A stretch of 62,145 nt of DNA, taken from Bacteroidales bacterium. GTDB lineage: Bacteria > Bacteroidota > Bacteroidia > Bacteroidales > Muribaculaceae. The notes below the pieces were generated by a model, which saw only the letters and a list, made by a program, of their open reading frames with translations, had not been told where the DNA came from and did no database searches. Both the position numbers and the translations under genes were made by a program. The stretch is taken from assembly GCA_900766975.1 (NCBI GenBank), contig CAAFXO010000023.1, positions 1 through 62,145 on the forward strand. Reading direction: 5' to 3'. Positions 44,336 to 53,305 of the stretch are shown one piece after another. Within the stretch, counting starts at the first letter, position 1. Every line of letters starts with the position of its first letter.

Positions 44336-45580
44336 ATGGCTTCGAAAAGTAGTAAAAGATGCGTCATGTGTGGGCGAACTCAGTCGCCCACCAATGTCGT
44401 GTATGATATCCTGCCCGACCTCACTATCTGCGAGGATTGCATCACTTTTATTAATAATCGTAAGGAGGATATCCTCCGCGATCAAAAAAATAAAAGCAAT
44501 AAGGATAAGGGTGGCAAGTCTATCCCTGTCCCCAAGAAGATCCATGAGTTCCTCGATCAGTATGTCATCGGGCAGGAGGAGGCTAAGAAGTATCTCTCTG
44601 TTGCGGTTTACAACCATTATAAGCGCATCAACCAGAAGGTTGAATCAGACGATGTCGATATTGAGAAGTCTAATATCATCCTCGTCGGGCCGACCGGCAC
44701 CGGCAAGACCCTTCTCGCCAAGTCGATAGCACGCCTTCTGGATGTGCCTTTCACCATCGTCGACGCTACTGTCCTCACTGAGGCCGGTTATGTCGGCGAG
44801 GATATCGAGTCGCTCCTCACTCGTCTTCTCCAGACTTGTGATTATGACGTCGAGAAGGCTGAACGTGGCATCGTCTTTATCGATGAAATCGATAAGATCG
44901 CTCGCAAGAGCGATAACCCCTCCATCACTCGCGATGTCAGCGGTGAGGGCGTGCAACAGGGTCTCCTCAAGCTCCTCGAAGGCAGCGTCGTGCTCGTGCC
45001 GCCAAATGGCGGGCGTAAGCACCCCGAACAGAAGATGATCGCTGTCGATACGAAGAACATCCTCTTCATCTGCGGTGGCGCCTTCGATGGCATCGAACGT
45101 AAGATCGCTGCTCGTCTTAACACCCACATGGTAGGCTACGGCCAGGATGAGAAGGCTCGTAAACAAAAACGCGAGAATCTCATGCGATATGTCATGCCTC
45201 AGGATCTTAAGTCGTTCGGATTAATCCCCGAGATCATCGGCCGTCTCCCGATCCTCACAAGTCTCGACCCGCTCGATCGCGACGCCCTGAAACGTATCCT
45301 CGTCGAACCCAAAAATGCTATCGTTCGCCAGTATAAGAAGATGCTCGAACTCGATGGCGTCGATCTCGAATTTGCCGAGGATGCCATCGATCTGATTGTC
45401 GATAAGGCTATCGAATATAAACTCGGGGCTCGCGGCTTGAGATCGATCGTCGAAACTATCATGGTCGACGCTATGTATGAAGCTCCATCTTCCAAGAAGA
45501 AGTCGCTCGTCATCGATGCCCAATACGTTCAATCCCAACTGAACAAAGCAAATTTCGAACGCTACAGCTTCGACGCATAA
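44336..45580 (+). CDS. clpX: ATP-dependent Clp protease ATP-binding subunit
   Basis: A 414-residue AAA+ unfoldase. The N-terminal zinc-binding domain has Cys9, Cys12, Cys32 and Cys35 (CVMCG and CEDC). The ATPase core has Walker A GPTGTGKT near residue 125, Walker B GIVFIDEIDKIA, the pore region with GYVGEDIESLL and the RKHPEQK/IDTKNILFICGGAF block. The C-terminal sensor 2 segment is LGARGLRSIVE. It unfolds tagged substrates and feeds ClpP, encoded 32 bases upstream in the same operon. Confidence 0.97.
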   Translation: MASKSSKRCVMCGRTQSPTNVVYDILPDLTICEDCITFINNRKEDILRDQKNKSNKDKGGKSIPVPKKIHEFLDQYVIGQEEAKKYLSVAVYNHYKRINQKVESDDVDIEKSNIILVGPTGTGKTLLAKSIARLLDVPFTIVDATVLTEAGYVGEDIESLLTRLLQTCDYDVEKAERGIVFIDEIDKIARKSDNPSITRDVSGEGVQQGLLKLLEGSVVLVPPNGGRKHPEQKMIAVDTKNILFICGGAFDGIERKIAARLNTHMVGYGQDEKARKQKRENLMRYVMPQDLKSFGLIPEIIGRLPILTSLDPLDRDALKRILVEPKNAIVRQYKKMLELDGVDLEFAEDAIDLIVDKAIEYKLGARGLRSIVETIMVDAMYEAPSSKKKSLVIDAQYVQSQLNKANFERYSFDA

Positions 45581-45620
45581 TAACCCCCGACCTCACTCCC
45601 TCATAATATCCCCAAGAGGG

Positions 45621-45648
45621 TAAGGAACGCGCTCTAAGGAACGCGCTC
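45621..45648. repeat. tandem pair of the TAAGGAACGCGCTC repeat, locus C
   Basis: Two direct 14-base copies of TAAGGAACGCGCTC with no spacer, directly followed by the terminator hairpin after clpX. Confidence 0.9.
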
Positions 45649-45655
45649 TAAAAAT

Positions 45656-45695
45656 AGAAAGCCCGGAAGTCTCCCAAAAGACCTCCGGGCTTTCT
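45656..45695 (+). terminator. terminator after clpX
   Basis: A 17-base inverted repeat with one mismatch (AGAAAGCCCGGAAGTCT with AGACCTCCGGGCTTTCT), followed by TTCTATTATT. Its sequence is related to the mutL terminator at 57372. Confidence 0.85.
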
Positions 45696-45816
45696 TTCTA
45701 TTATTGCAGTTATGCTGTTATTATGGACTTTCGTTCTGACGATTTTCTTCGACACTCTATATTTTAATATATTTTTTTTGATTATTTTCAATTTTACACG
45801 TTTTTTTGCCCCTTTT

Positions 45817-45848
45817 CTTGGTGGTTTCATTTTTATTGCTTAAATTTG
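45817..45848 (+). promoter_or_regulatory. recQ promoter
   Basis: CTTG (45817-45820, one mismatch to TTTG) and TAAATTTG (45841-45848) are separated by 20 bases. The predicted start near 45855 excludes the in-frame ATG at 45806 as a start codon. Confidence 0.6.
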
Positions 45849-45934
45849 TTATGGGTGTGACTCGTGTTGATATTCAATGCCCTCTCATCCCAATCTTTTT
45901 TCTAACAGGACTCTCTCCTTTAACTCCTCAACTA

Positions 45935-48112
45935 ATGCCTGACACTGACCAAATACGTGAAGCCCTCAAACATCATTTCGGCTTCGATAGTTTTAAAGGT
46001 AATCAACTCGAGATTATCCGCTCTCTCCTGGCGGGTAACGATGTGTTCGTACTTATGCCCACCGGCGGCGGAAAGTCTCTCTGCTACCAGCTCCCGGCGC
46101 TTATGTCGAAGGGCACGGCTATCATTATCTCCCCACTCATCGCCTTGATGAAAAATCAGGTCGATGCCGTCCGTCAGTTCGAGGATCAGCACCAAGTTGC
46201 CCATTTCCTCAATTCGTCGCTCTCCAAGTCGCAAATCAATGTCGTAAAGGAGGATGTGCGTGCAGGCCGCACCAAACTCCTGTATGTGGCCCCCGAATCG
46301 CTCGCCAAGGAGGATAATGTGGAGTTCCTGAAGTCGATCGACATCTCTTTCTTCGCTGTCGATGAGGCGCATTGCATCTCCGAATGGGGCCACGATTTCC
46401 GCCCCGAGTATCGACGTATTCGCCCCATCATCTCCGCTATCGGCAATTTCCCCGTCATCGCACTCACCGCTACAGCTACCCCCAAGGTGCAACACGATAT
46501 CCAGAAAAATCTCGGAATCCTCGACGCTTGCGTCTTCAAATCAAGCTTCAACCGCAAAAACCTCTATTATGAGGTGCGCCCCAAGACCCACGATGTCGAC
46601 CGTGATATCATCCGATATATCAAAAACAATCGTGGCGCTTCCGGCATCATATATTGCCTTAGCCGCAAGAAAGTCGAAGAACTCGCAGAAACTCTCCGCA
46701 TCAATGATATCCCCGCTCTCCCTTATCACGCCGGTATGGATAGCGCTACTCGTGCTGCCAACCAAGATGCTTTCCTCAATGAGAAGGTCGACGTAATCGT
46801 CGCTACCATCGCTTTCGGTATGGGCATCGACAAACCCGACGTGCGATTCGTGATTCACTACGATATCCCCAAGAGCCTCGAAGGTTATTATCAGGAGACA
46901 GGACGTGCAGGTCGCGATGGCGGCGAGGGTAAGTGCATCACCTTCTATAGCCGCAAAGACCTCGTAAAACTCGAAAAACTAATGCAGAGCAAGAGCGTTA
47001 CCGAACAGGAAATCGGTCGCCAGCTCCTGATGGAAACCGCCGACTATGCCGAGTCGTCGGTGTGCCGACGCAAGATCTTGATGCATTATTTCGGCGAAGC
47101 TTACGACATCGAAAACTGTGGCTGCTGCGATAATTGTGTCAATCCTCGCAAACGTGTCGATATGACTCCCGAAGCTGTATGCGTAGTCGAAATGGTTGAG
47201 GCTGTCAAGCAGCGCTATCGCATCGAGTATATCGTCAATATGCTTATCGGCCGCGCCACCGATGAAATAAAAAATAATGACCACGACAGCCTCGATTGTT
47301 TCGGCTCGCTTTCCGATGTCGAAGAGAGAATCGTCGTATCTTTAGTGCGCCAGGTCATCATCGCCGGTTATATCCGCAAGGACCTCGATAATTATGGAGT
47401 GCTGAAGGTTACTGCCGACGGCAAGTCATTCCTTAAGAGCCCCAAGACCTTCATGATGGTAGAGGATGTAGACTATTCGGAGTCATATTCGGAACCTCAA
47501 GGAGACATCGTGTCGAGCGCCCTTGATCCCCAACTCTTCGCCATACTTAAAGGCTTGCGTAAGGATATTGCTCGTCGTCAGGATGTGCCCCCTTACCTGA
47601 TCTTCTTCGATACATCGCTCGAGGCTATGGCTACTCTTTATCCCATCTCCAACGAGGAAATGCTCACCATCCCCGGTGTCGGATCAGGAAAGGCCTCTCG
47701 TTATGGCGCCGAGTTTATCAAGGTGATCAAAGATTACGTCGAGGAGAATGAAATCGTTCGCCCCGAGGATTTCCGTGTAAAGTCCAAAGGCAGTAAGAGC
47801 AATCGCAAAATCACGATCATCCAGCAGATCGACCGCAAAATCGACCTCGAAGATATATGCGACAGTCTAGATTTGGATTTCTCGGAGTTCGTCGACGAAC
47901 TCGAAGCTATCGTCGAGTCGGGCACCAAGATAAATATCGATTATTACCTCAACGAAATACTCGACGAGGATCAGATCGATGAAATCTTCGACTATTTCCG
48001 TGATAGCGAGGATGGTGACGTCGAATCTGCCATCCAGGAACTCGGTTCGGAATATGATGACGATGATATCCGTCTCGTCAGAGTCAAGTTTATTTCCGAT
48101 ATGGGCAACTGA
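45935..48112 (+). CDS. recQ: ATP-dependent DNA helicase RecQ
   Basis: 725 residues from the chosen start. Order: superfamily 2 helicase core with Q-motif region HHFGFDSFKGNQLEII, Walker A PTGGGKSLCYQLP, DEAHCISEWGHDFRPEYRR, TATATPKV and the motif VI segment YYQETGRAGRDG; zinc-binding cysteines in SSVCRRKILMHYF and CGCCDNC; winged helix; HRDC domain with ISNEEMLTIPGVGSGKASRYG; and an acidic C-terminal extension (about 120 residues). It unwinds DNA 3'-5' in recombination and repair. The start at MPDTDQIREALKHHFG matches the family; the 43 upstream in-frame residues are hydrophobic and lie partly before the predicted transcript start. Confidence 0.95.
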   Translation: MPDTDQIREALKHHFGFDSFKGNQLEIIRSLLAGNDVFVLMPTGGGKSLCYQLPALMSKGTAIIISPLIALMKNQVDAVRQFEDQHQVAHFLNSSLSKSQINVVKEDVRAGRTKLLYVAPESLAKEDNVEFLKSIDISFFAVDEAHCISEWGHDFRPEYRRIRPIISAIGNFPVIALTATATPKVQHDIQKNLGILDACVFKSSFNRKNLYYEVRPKTHDVDRDIIRYIKNNRGASGIIYCLSRKKVEELAETLRINDIPALPYHAGMDSATRAANQDAFLNEKVDVIVATIAFGMGIDKPDVRFVIHYDIPKSLEGYYQETGRAGRDGGEGKCITFYSRKDLVKLEKLMQSKSVTEQEIGRQLLMETADYAESSVCRRKILMHYFGEAYDIENCGCCDNCVNPRKRVDMTPEAVCVVEMVEAVKQRYRIEYIVNMLIGRATDEIKNNDHDSLDCFGSLSDVEERIVVSLVRQVIIAGYIRKDLDNYGVLKVTADGKSFLKSPKTFMMVEDVDYSESYSEPQGDIVSSALDPQLFAILKGLRKDIARRQDVPPYLIFFDTSLEAMATLYPISNEEMLTIPGVGSGKASRYGAEFIKVIKDYVEENEIVRPEDFRVKSKGSKSNRKITIIQQIDRKIDLEDICDSLDLDFSEFVDELEAIVESGTKINIDYYLNEILDEDQIDEIFDYFRDSEDGDVESAIQELGSEYDDDDIRLVRVKFISDMGN

Positions 48113-48246
48113 TTTTTGACCGGTTTGAAAATTTTTTGTCTCTTATCGTACTTTCTTTTACAATTTTTCTCACCTATCATCGTTCTATTTACGTAGTCGC
48201 TCTCTTTGCGACACGTTTTCTAAGTTAATATCCGTTATATTAAGTA

Positions 48247-50187
48247 ATGAAAAAAATAGTATTGGCAGGTCTCGGCGTTGGTGCTATGGCTCTCGCTTTC
48301 GCCGCTAAAGATCCGGTCATTATGACCGTGAATGGTGTAGATGTACCTAAGTCTGAGTTTGAGTATCTCTACAATAAGAATAGTCAGCAACAGATTAACC
48401 CTCAGTCGCTCGACGATTATGTGGAAATGTTCAAACTCTATAAAATGAAAGTGGCTGACGCTCGTGCCGAGGGTCTCGACACTCTCGCCTCTTTCCGTAA
48501 GGAGTCTGAACAGTATCGCCATGAGTTGGCTGAGCCCCTCTTGGCGGACTCTGCTTACCTCAATTCGCTCGTCGATCAGGCATACGAGCGCTCGAAAGAG
48601 GAGGTTGAAGCTTACCATATTATGCTGTTCAAGACTCGCGACCCGAAGCAAAATGAAGTGCTGCGTCAGCGTGCCGACAGCTTGCGCCAAGCCATCATCG
48701 ATGGCTCGGATTATTCTTTCCTCGCCAAGCGTTTCTCCCAAGATCGTGGCTCTGCATCCAAGGGTGGTCGCATGGGTTGGATCACAAGCGGAAATTACCC
48801 CCTCGCTTTCGAGGATGCTGCATTCGCCCTCTCTGAAGGTCAGATCTCAGAAGTAGTGGAGTCTCCCGTCGGTTTCCATATCCTCAAGGGTGGTAAGCAT
48901 CGCCCGGCTCGTGGCAAAGTCAGAGTCTCTCATATCCTTAAGATAACTCAAGGCATGGATTCTGTCGGCGTTAAGGGCGCTCGAGCTGCTATCGACAGTA
49001 TCTATAACTCTGTTGCCAATGATCCCGGTGCTTTCGAAAGAACTGCCGGTAAGCTCTCTGACGATAAGGGCTCGGCTCGCCAAGGTGGTATGCTCCCCTG
49101 GTTCGGCGCCGGTGAAATGGTCGAGGCTTTCGATTCTGTTGCCTTCTCTCTCGCTGTCGGCGAAATCAGCACTCCTTTCGAGTCTCCCTACGGATTCCAT
49201 ATCATCAAGAAACTCGATGAGAAGGGTATCCCCTCTGCCGCTGAAATCAAACCTACTATCCTCCAAAGACTCTCAAGCCCCCAAGATCCTCGATATAACC
49301 TCGTGCGTGACAACCAGATCAATCGTTTCGCCAAGAAGTTCAAAGGCTCTGTGGCTGATGATGTCCTCAAGGAGCTCTGCGCCGACGCCACTTCTCTCGG
49401 ACTTGACTCCGCTTTCGTGGCTAAGTGGACTGCCGCTCCTTACGCTTCCAAGACTCTCTGCCGTGTTGGTAATACCAATTATTCTGCCGGCGATTTCGTG
49501 AAGTCGTATGAATCGGTTAAGTATCCCGCTTCTTCTTCTGCCGCCGATATCCTCAACGATAATTTCAAAGCTTATTATAAAAATAAACTCTCCCTCGCAG
49601 CCGAGGATGACCTCTTGAAGAATAACTCCGATTATCGCAACCTCCTTAAGGAGTATGTCGATGGTAGCCTCCTCTATGAAGTGAGCCTCCGCAAGGTGTG
49701 GGATCGCGCCGCTAAGGATACCGAAGGTCTTGAGAAGTATTTCCAAGATAATCGCGCTAATTACACCTGGACCGAACCCCATGCCAAGGGATACCTCGTG
49801 CAGGCTGTCGATGATTCGGTGGCTAATCTCGTCCGCGAACGTGCTGCCCGGCTTCAAGGTGACTCCGTGCCTATCATCCTACGAAAGGAGTTCTATGGCA
49901 AGGCTATCGTAGACCGCGTACTCGTCTCTAAAGGCACTAATGCTATGGTGGACTACCTGATGTTCGGTGGACCCGAAGCCAAACCATCTAACAGCAAGTA
50001 TACCGTGATGTTCATGCTCAATCCTCGCATCATCGATCGCCCCGAGGAGGTAAGCGACGTCAAGGGCCTCGTTACAAGCGATTACCAGAATGAGTTCCAA
50101 GCTGCATGGGAGGCTGAACTCCGTCGCAAGTACCCCGTTACGGTCAACGAAAAAGTGCTCAAAAAGGTGAAACCCCTCACCAAGTAA
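48247..50187 (+). CDS. periplasmic PpiC/SurA-type peptidyl-prolyl isomerase with two parvulin domains
   Basis: A 646-residue exported foldase (signal peptide MKKIVLAGLGVGAMALAFAA, cut before KDP). An N-terminal SurA-like helical part contains VNGVDVPKSEFEYLYNKN. Two parvulin domains follow: about 115-220 (EAYHIMLFKT, DRGSASKGGRMGWI, SPVGFHILKGG) and about 225-330 (RVSHILKIT, DKGSARQGGMLPWF, SPYGFHIIKKL). The C-terminal half (about 330-646) is a helical chaperone-like region. It probably assists outer-membrane protein folding. It is the first of three such proteins in the region, followed by a terminator, so it is likely a separate unit. Confidence 0.9.
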   Translation: MKKIVLAGLGVGAMALAFAAKDPVIMTVNGVDVPKSEFEYLYNKNSQQQINPQSLDDYVEMFKLYKMKVADARAEGLDTLASFRKESEQYRHELAEPLLADSAYLNSLVDQAYERSKEEVEAYHIMLFKTRDPKQNEVLRQRADSLRQAIIDGSDYSFLAKRFSQDRGSASKGGRMGWITSGNYPLAFEDAAFALSEGQISEVVESPVGFHILKGGKHRPARGKVRVSHILKITQGMDSVGVKGARAAIDSIYNSVANDPGAFERTAGKLSDDKGSARQGGMLPWFGAGEMVEAFDSVAFSLAVGEISTPFESPYGFHIIKKLDEKGIPSAAEIKPTILQRLSSPQDPRYNLVRDNQINRFAKKFKGSVADDVLKELCADATSLGLDSAFVAKWTAAPYASKTLCRVGNTNYSAGDFVKSYESVKYPASSSAADILNDNFKAYYKNKLSLAAEDDLLKNNSDYRNLLKEYVDGSLLYEVSLRKVWDRAAKDTEGLEKYFQDNRANYTWTEPHAKGYLVQAVDDSVANLVRERAARLQGDSVPIILRKEFYGKAIVDRVLVSKGTNAMVDYLMFGGPEAKPSNSKYTVMFMLNPRIIDRPEEVSDVKGLVTSDYQNEFQAAWEAELRRKYPVTVNEKVLKKVKPLTK

Positions 50188-50217
50188 TCTTCATCAACAA
50201 AACAATTTAGACATAAA

Positions 50218-50261
50218 TACAAAGACAGGCTGACCCTCATTTGAGTCAGCCTGTCTTTGTA
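50218..50261. terminator. bidirectional terminator between the PPIase and TonB-C genes
   Basis: A perfect 17-base inverted repeat (TACAAAGACAGGCTGAC/GTCAGCCTGTCTTTGTA) with a 10-base loop, lying between convergent stops at 50187 and 50310. The right arm is then repeated. Confidence 0.85.
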
Positions 50262-50293
50262 TCAGCCTGTCTTTGTATCAGCCTGTTTTTTTA
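50245..50293. repeat. tandem copies of a terminator arm
   Basis: The 16-base unit TCAGCCTGTCTTTGTA occurs as the terminator's right arm (50246-50261), again at 50262-50277, and as a variant TCAGCCTGTTTTTTTA at 50278-50293. Confidence 0.9.
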
Positions 50294-50309
50294 TCTGCTT
50301 CGATATTCG

Positions 50310-50714
50310 TTATCGCGGCAGACGGAACACGATCGGCAGACTGTATTCTGCATCTATTGCTACGCCATTGTCTTGTGCCGGTATCCATTTGGTGAGTTTC
50401 TTTACCACTCTGATCGCTTCGGCTTCAAGCAGCGGATCTGTCGATCTCACTACTCGGATGTTGTCGATCGTTCCCTCTTTGGTTACGGTGAAGGTCAACG
50501 TCACCGGTCCTTCGATCTTCTTAGCTTTGCACTCTTCGGGATAGACGATATATTCGTCAAGCTCTTTCATGATCGCTGTCATGCCACCCTCATACTGCGC
50601 TCCGCGCATCGTGAAGATCTCTTTCTGATTAAACTGTGGGGCGGCTTGCATCTCTACGCATCCCCCGATCAGCAGCACTCCGGCTATGATCCATGCAATG
50701 TTATTCCTTTTCAT
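50310..50714 (-). CDS. TonB C-terminal domain lipoprotein
   Basis: A 134-residue exported protein. The signal ends in a lipobox-like GGC (Cys19: LLIGGCVEMQA). The rest is a single TonB C-terminal domain: YPEECKAKKIEGPVTLTFTV, then TKEGTIDNIRVVRSTDPLLEAEAIRVV and a final YSLPIVFRLPR. It lacks the membrane anchor and proline-rich spacer of a classical energy-transducing TonB. It may be a periplasmic or lipid-anchored partner of TonB-dependent systems; this role is unproven. It is transcribed against its neighbours. Confidence 0.82.
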   Translation of the reverse strand: MKRNNIAWIIAGVLLIGGCVEMQAAPQFNQKEIFTMRGAQYEGGMTAIMKELDEYIVYPEECKAKKIEGPVTLTFTVTKEGTIDNIRVVRSTDPLLEAEAIRVVKKLTKWIPAQDNGVAIDAEYSLPIVFRLPR

Positions 50715-50788
50715 CTTTCGATATTGTTGATTGGTTAGTTGTTTTCTCTTTTTGAGCGCTCATTGAGCGAGATTACACTATTTTGGCA

Positions 50789-50796
50789 CAAATATA
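50789..50796 (-). promoter_or_regulatory. candidate -7 box of the TonB-C gene
   Basis: Minus-strand TATATTTG, 75 bases before the start at 50714. No clear -33 is present. Confidence 0.4.
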
Positions 50797-50938
50797 ATCA
50801 TTATTATCCTGATTTTATCCCATTTCTTCATCTTTTTTTACTCTTCTTATACCATTTCCCCATCAACGATTACCCCCGATTTCTCCTTATTTCTATCTTT
50901 TTTTATTTTTTTAAGAGTCGTATTTGGAGATTTTTAAC

Positions 50939-50946
50939 TAAATTTG
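50939..50946 (+). promoter_or_regulatory. candidate -7 box immediately before the 305-residue lipoprotein gene
   Basis: TAAATTTG, ending 7 bases before the ATG at 50954. If used, the transcript would be essentially leaderless. The nearest TTTG (50923-50926) is only 12 bases upstream, so support is limited. Confidence 0.35.
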
Positions 50947-50953
50947 TAATTAA

Positions 50954-51871
50954 ATGTGCGCATTTCGTTACATATTATCTTGTTTAATCTTGACATCGGT
51001 GGCTCTGCTTACGGCTTGTGGCGGCAAAAGTGTTGATAGTCAGGTCGATAGTGATGTGCTTGTCACTGTCGGCGATTCTTCGTTGCGCCTCAATGATGTG
51101 ATCGTCAAAATTCCTGTCGGTCTCAATCCCGCTGATAGCGCCGCAATGTTCCATCAGATCGTCGATAATTGGATCCGTGACCTCGTCCTTATCGAGTTTG
51201 CCGAGAAAAATATCCCCGATATCGAGCGTATCGACCGTATGACGATGGAGTATCGTAATAATCTTATCGTCAATGAGTATGTCCAATCTATGTCGGAAAC
51301 TTCCTCTCCCCGGGTGTCGGAGAAACGAATCCGGGAGTATTATGATCAGCATCATGCCGACCTGATCCTCGATCAGCCCCTCGTCAAAGGTGCTTATCTC
51401 AAGGTGCCACTCTCGGATACCAACCTCCCCAACCTCCGCAAGTGGATGGCTTCATTCTCCGAGGAGTCGATCGATAATATCGAAAAGTCGGGACTGCATC
51501 ATGCCTTGCAGTATAATTATTTTAAGGATCAATGGTATGAGTGGAGCGCTATCACCGACCAGATCCCTTTCCGTTTCGACGATGCCGACATCTTCGTTAA
51601 GAATAATAAGAATTTTGAAACATCCGATGCTGCCTCCACCTATCTCCTCCATATCCACGATTTTATACCCTCCGGCAGCGAGATGCCTTACGAGTTCGCC
51701 AAACTCAAGATCTCTCAAATCTTGCATAATTCGGATGTCGTCAATTTCCGCAAACGGCTCGTCTCCGATATTTATCGCGATTGTATGAAAACCGGTTCCC
51801 TCAAACCCGGTCTCTACGACCCGATTAAGGGGGAGATGAAGGCTTCTCCCAATCCTCCTATTGTGAAATAA
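50954..51871 (+). CDS. SurA-like lipoprotein without a recognisable parvulin domain
   Basis: A 305-residue lipoprotein (Cys22 in LLTACGGKS). It resembles the N-terminal chaperone part of SurA/PpiC proteins: VLVTVGDSSLRLNDVIVKIP, VDNWIRDLVLIEFAEKN, and a helical stretch ending RIREYYDQHHADLIL. The position where a parvulin domain usually sits shows only KGAYLKVPLSDTN and no isomerase signature. Genes of this kind are found in Bacteroidetes beside full PPIases and ostA. The likely job is chaperoning outer-membrane proteins. The start is fixed by the signal peptide; no later ATG would keep it. The next gene follows after 16 bases. Confidence 0.78.
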   Translation: MCAFRYILSCLILTSVALLTACGGKSVDSQVDSDVLVTVGDSSLRLNDVIVKIPVGLNPADSAAMFHQIVDNWIRDLVLIEFAEKNIPDIERIDRMTMEYRNNLIVNEYVQSMSETSSPRVSEKRIREYYDQHHADLILDQPLVKGAYLKVPLSDTNLPNLRKWMASFSEESIDNIEKSGLHHALQYNYFKDQWYEWSAITDQIPFRFDDADIFVKNNKNFETSDAASTYLLHIHDFIPSGSEMPYEFAKLKISQILHNSDVVNFRKRLVSDIYRDCMKTGSLKPGLYDPIKGEMKASPNPPIVK

Positions 51872-51887
51872 TTTAATCTTTATAATT

Positions 51888-53252
51888 GTGAAGTTAAGAA
51901 ACTTGTTCCTGCCCATCTTGGGCGCTGTTGCTATAATCTCTGTCGCTGCCCCGATCAAGAAGAATGTGATCGATGAGGTGGCTTGGATCGTCGGCGATGA
52001 ACCCATCTATCGCTCTGACATCGAGGAGCAGTATTCCCAAGCTCGCCAAGAGGGTACAACCCTCGCCGGGGACCCTTATTGCGTTATCCCCGAACGTATT
52101 GCCGTAGAAAAGCTTTATCTCCACCAGGCGAAGCTTGACACTATCACCGCACCCGAAGCCCAAGTAGCTTCCGGCGTCGATAAGCGTCTCAATTATTTCA
52201 TCGCTAACCTCGGTTCGCGTGAGAAAGTAGAGGAGTATTTCCATAAGCCTCTCCCCGCGCTCCGTGAGCAACTTAAGGAGCTGATGAAGACTAATTATAT
52301 CGTGGAGCAAGTCCGGTCTTCGCTCACCAAGGATGTCAAAGCTACTCCTAATGAGGTCCGTAAGTATTATAATTCCCTCTCGGAGGATAGCATCCCTTAC
52401 GTGCCCATGCAGGTCGAAGTCCAAATCATTCAGATCAATCCCAAAATTCCCGATCAGGAAATCGAGGATGTTAAGGCCCGTCTTCGCGATTATTCCGACC
52501 GTGTCAACCGTGGCGAGTCGGAGTTCTCTACTCTTGCCATTATGTATAGCGAGGATGGCTCGGCTATGCAAGGTGGAGAACTCGGTTTCCATGGCCGAGC
52601 CGACTGGGTCCCCGAGTTCTCTCAGGTAGCTTTCAACCTGAGCGACCCTAAGCGTGTGTCCCGTATCGTCGAAACTGAATATGGCTACCATATCATCCAA
52701 CTTATCGAAAAACGCGGAGAGCAAGTCAATGTCCGCCATATCCTCCTCACTCCCAAGGTGAGCACCAAGGACCTCTCCGATGGTGTCGTTAAGCTCGATT
52801 CACTCCGCAAGGAGATCGTGGCTGGTAAGTTCTCTTTCGAGGAGGCTGCTTATTATGTCTCGCAAGATAAGGATACGAAGAATAATAACGGCGTGATGAT
52901 GAACCAGCAGACCGGCTCGAATCGATTTGAAATGCAGGATCTCCCTTCGGAGGTGGCTCGCAAGATCGAACTTATGCAACCGGGTGATATCTCCGACGCT
53001 TTCATCATGAAGGATGTCCGCAAGAATCGCGATGTTATCGCTATCGTCAAACTCACCAACCGAGTGCCCGGACATAAGGCTACTCTTAGCGATGACTATA
53101 ACCTCCTCAAGCAGATGTATGAGGCAAGCGCCAAGGAGAAGATCATCACCGAGTGGGTCGAAAAGAAGATCGGCGAAACCTATACCAAGATCGCCGAAGG
53201 TTGGGATGCCTGCGATTTCCATTATAAGGGTTGGAATGCCACTAAAAAGTAG
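51888..53252 (+). CDS. SurA-like periplasmic peptidyl-prolyl isomerase/chaperone
   Basis: A 454-residue SurA-like protein that begins with GTG (reading KLRNLFLPILGAVAIISVAAP after the initiator). The N-terminal SurA domain has VIDEVAWIVGDEPIYRSDIEEQ. Two parvulin-like segments follow: about 170-275 (VEVQIIQINPKIP, DGSAMQGGELGFHGR, EYGYHIIQLIEKR) and about 280-390 (NVRHILLTPKV, a less typical second copy). There are signal-peptide-like residues at 1-20. It assists beta-barrel assembly in the periplasm. The GTG is the only start that keeps the signal peptide. It is the second gene of the run with ostA-like and mutL. Confidence 0.92.
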   Translation: MKLRNLFLPILGAVAIISVAAPIKKNVIDEVAWIVGDEPIYRSDIEEQYSQARQEGTTLAGDPYCVIPERIAVEKLYLHQAKLDTITAPEAQVASGVDKRLNYFIANLGSREKVEEYFHKPLPALREQLKELMKTNYIVEQVRSSLTKDVKATPNEVRKYYNSLSEDSIPYVPMQVEVQIIQINPKIPDQEIEDVKARLRDYSDRVNRGESEFSTLAIMYSEDGSAMQGGELGFHGRADWVPEFSQVAFNLSDPKRVSRIVETEYGYHIIQLIEKRGEQVNVRHILLTPKVSTKDLSDGVVKLDSLRKEIVAGKFSFEEAAYYVSQDKDTKNNNGVMMNQQTGSNRFEMQDLPSEVARKIELMQPGDISDAFIMKDVRKNRDVIAIVKLTNRVPGHKATLSDDYNLLKQMYEASAKEKIITEWVEKKIGETYTKIAEGWDACDFHYKGWNATKK

Positions 53253-53305
53253 TTATCTCCACCTTTCCCCCTCACTTTTAAGATCTCTATACTGACTCTG
53301 TTGTC

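Noticed and set aside
45806..45934. N-terminal extension of RecQ
   Set aside because: The likely -7 box (45841-45848) lies inside it, and the family starts at the later ATG.
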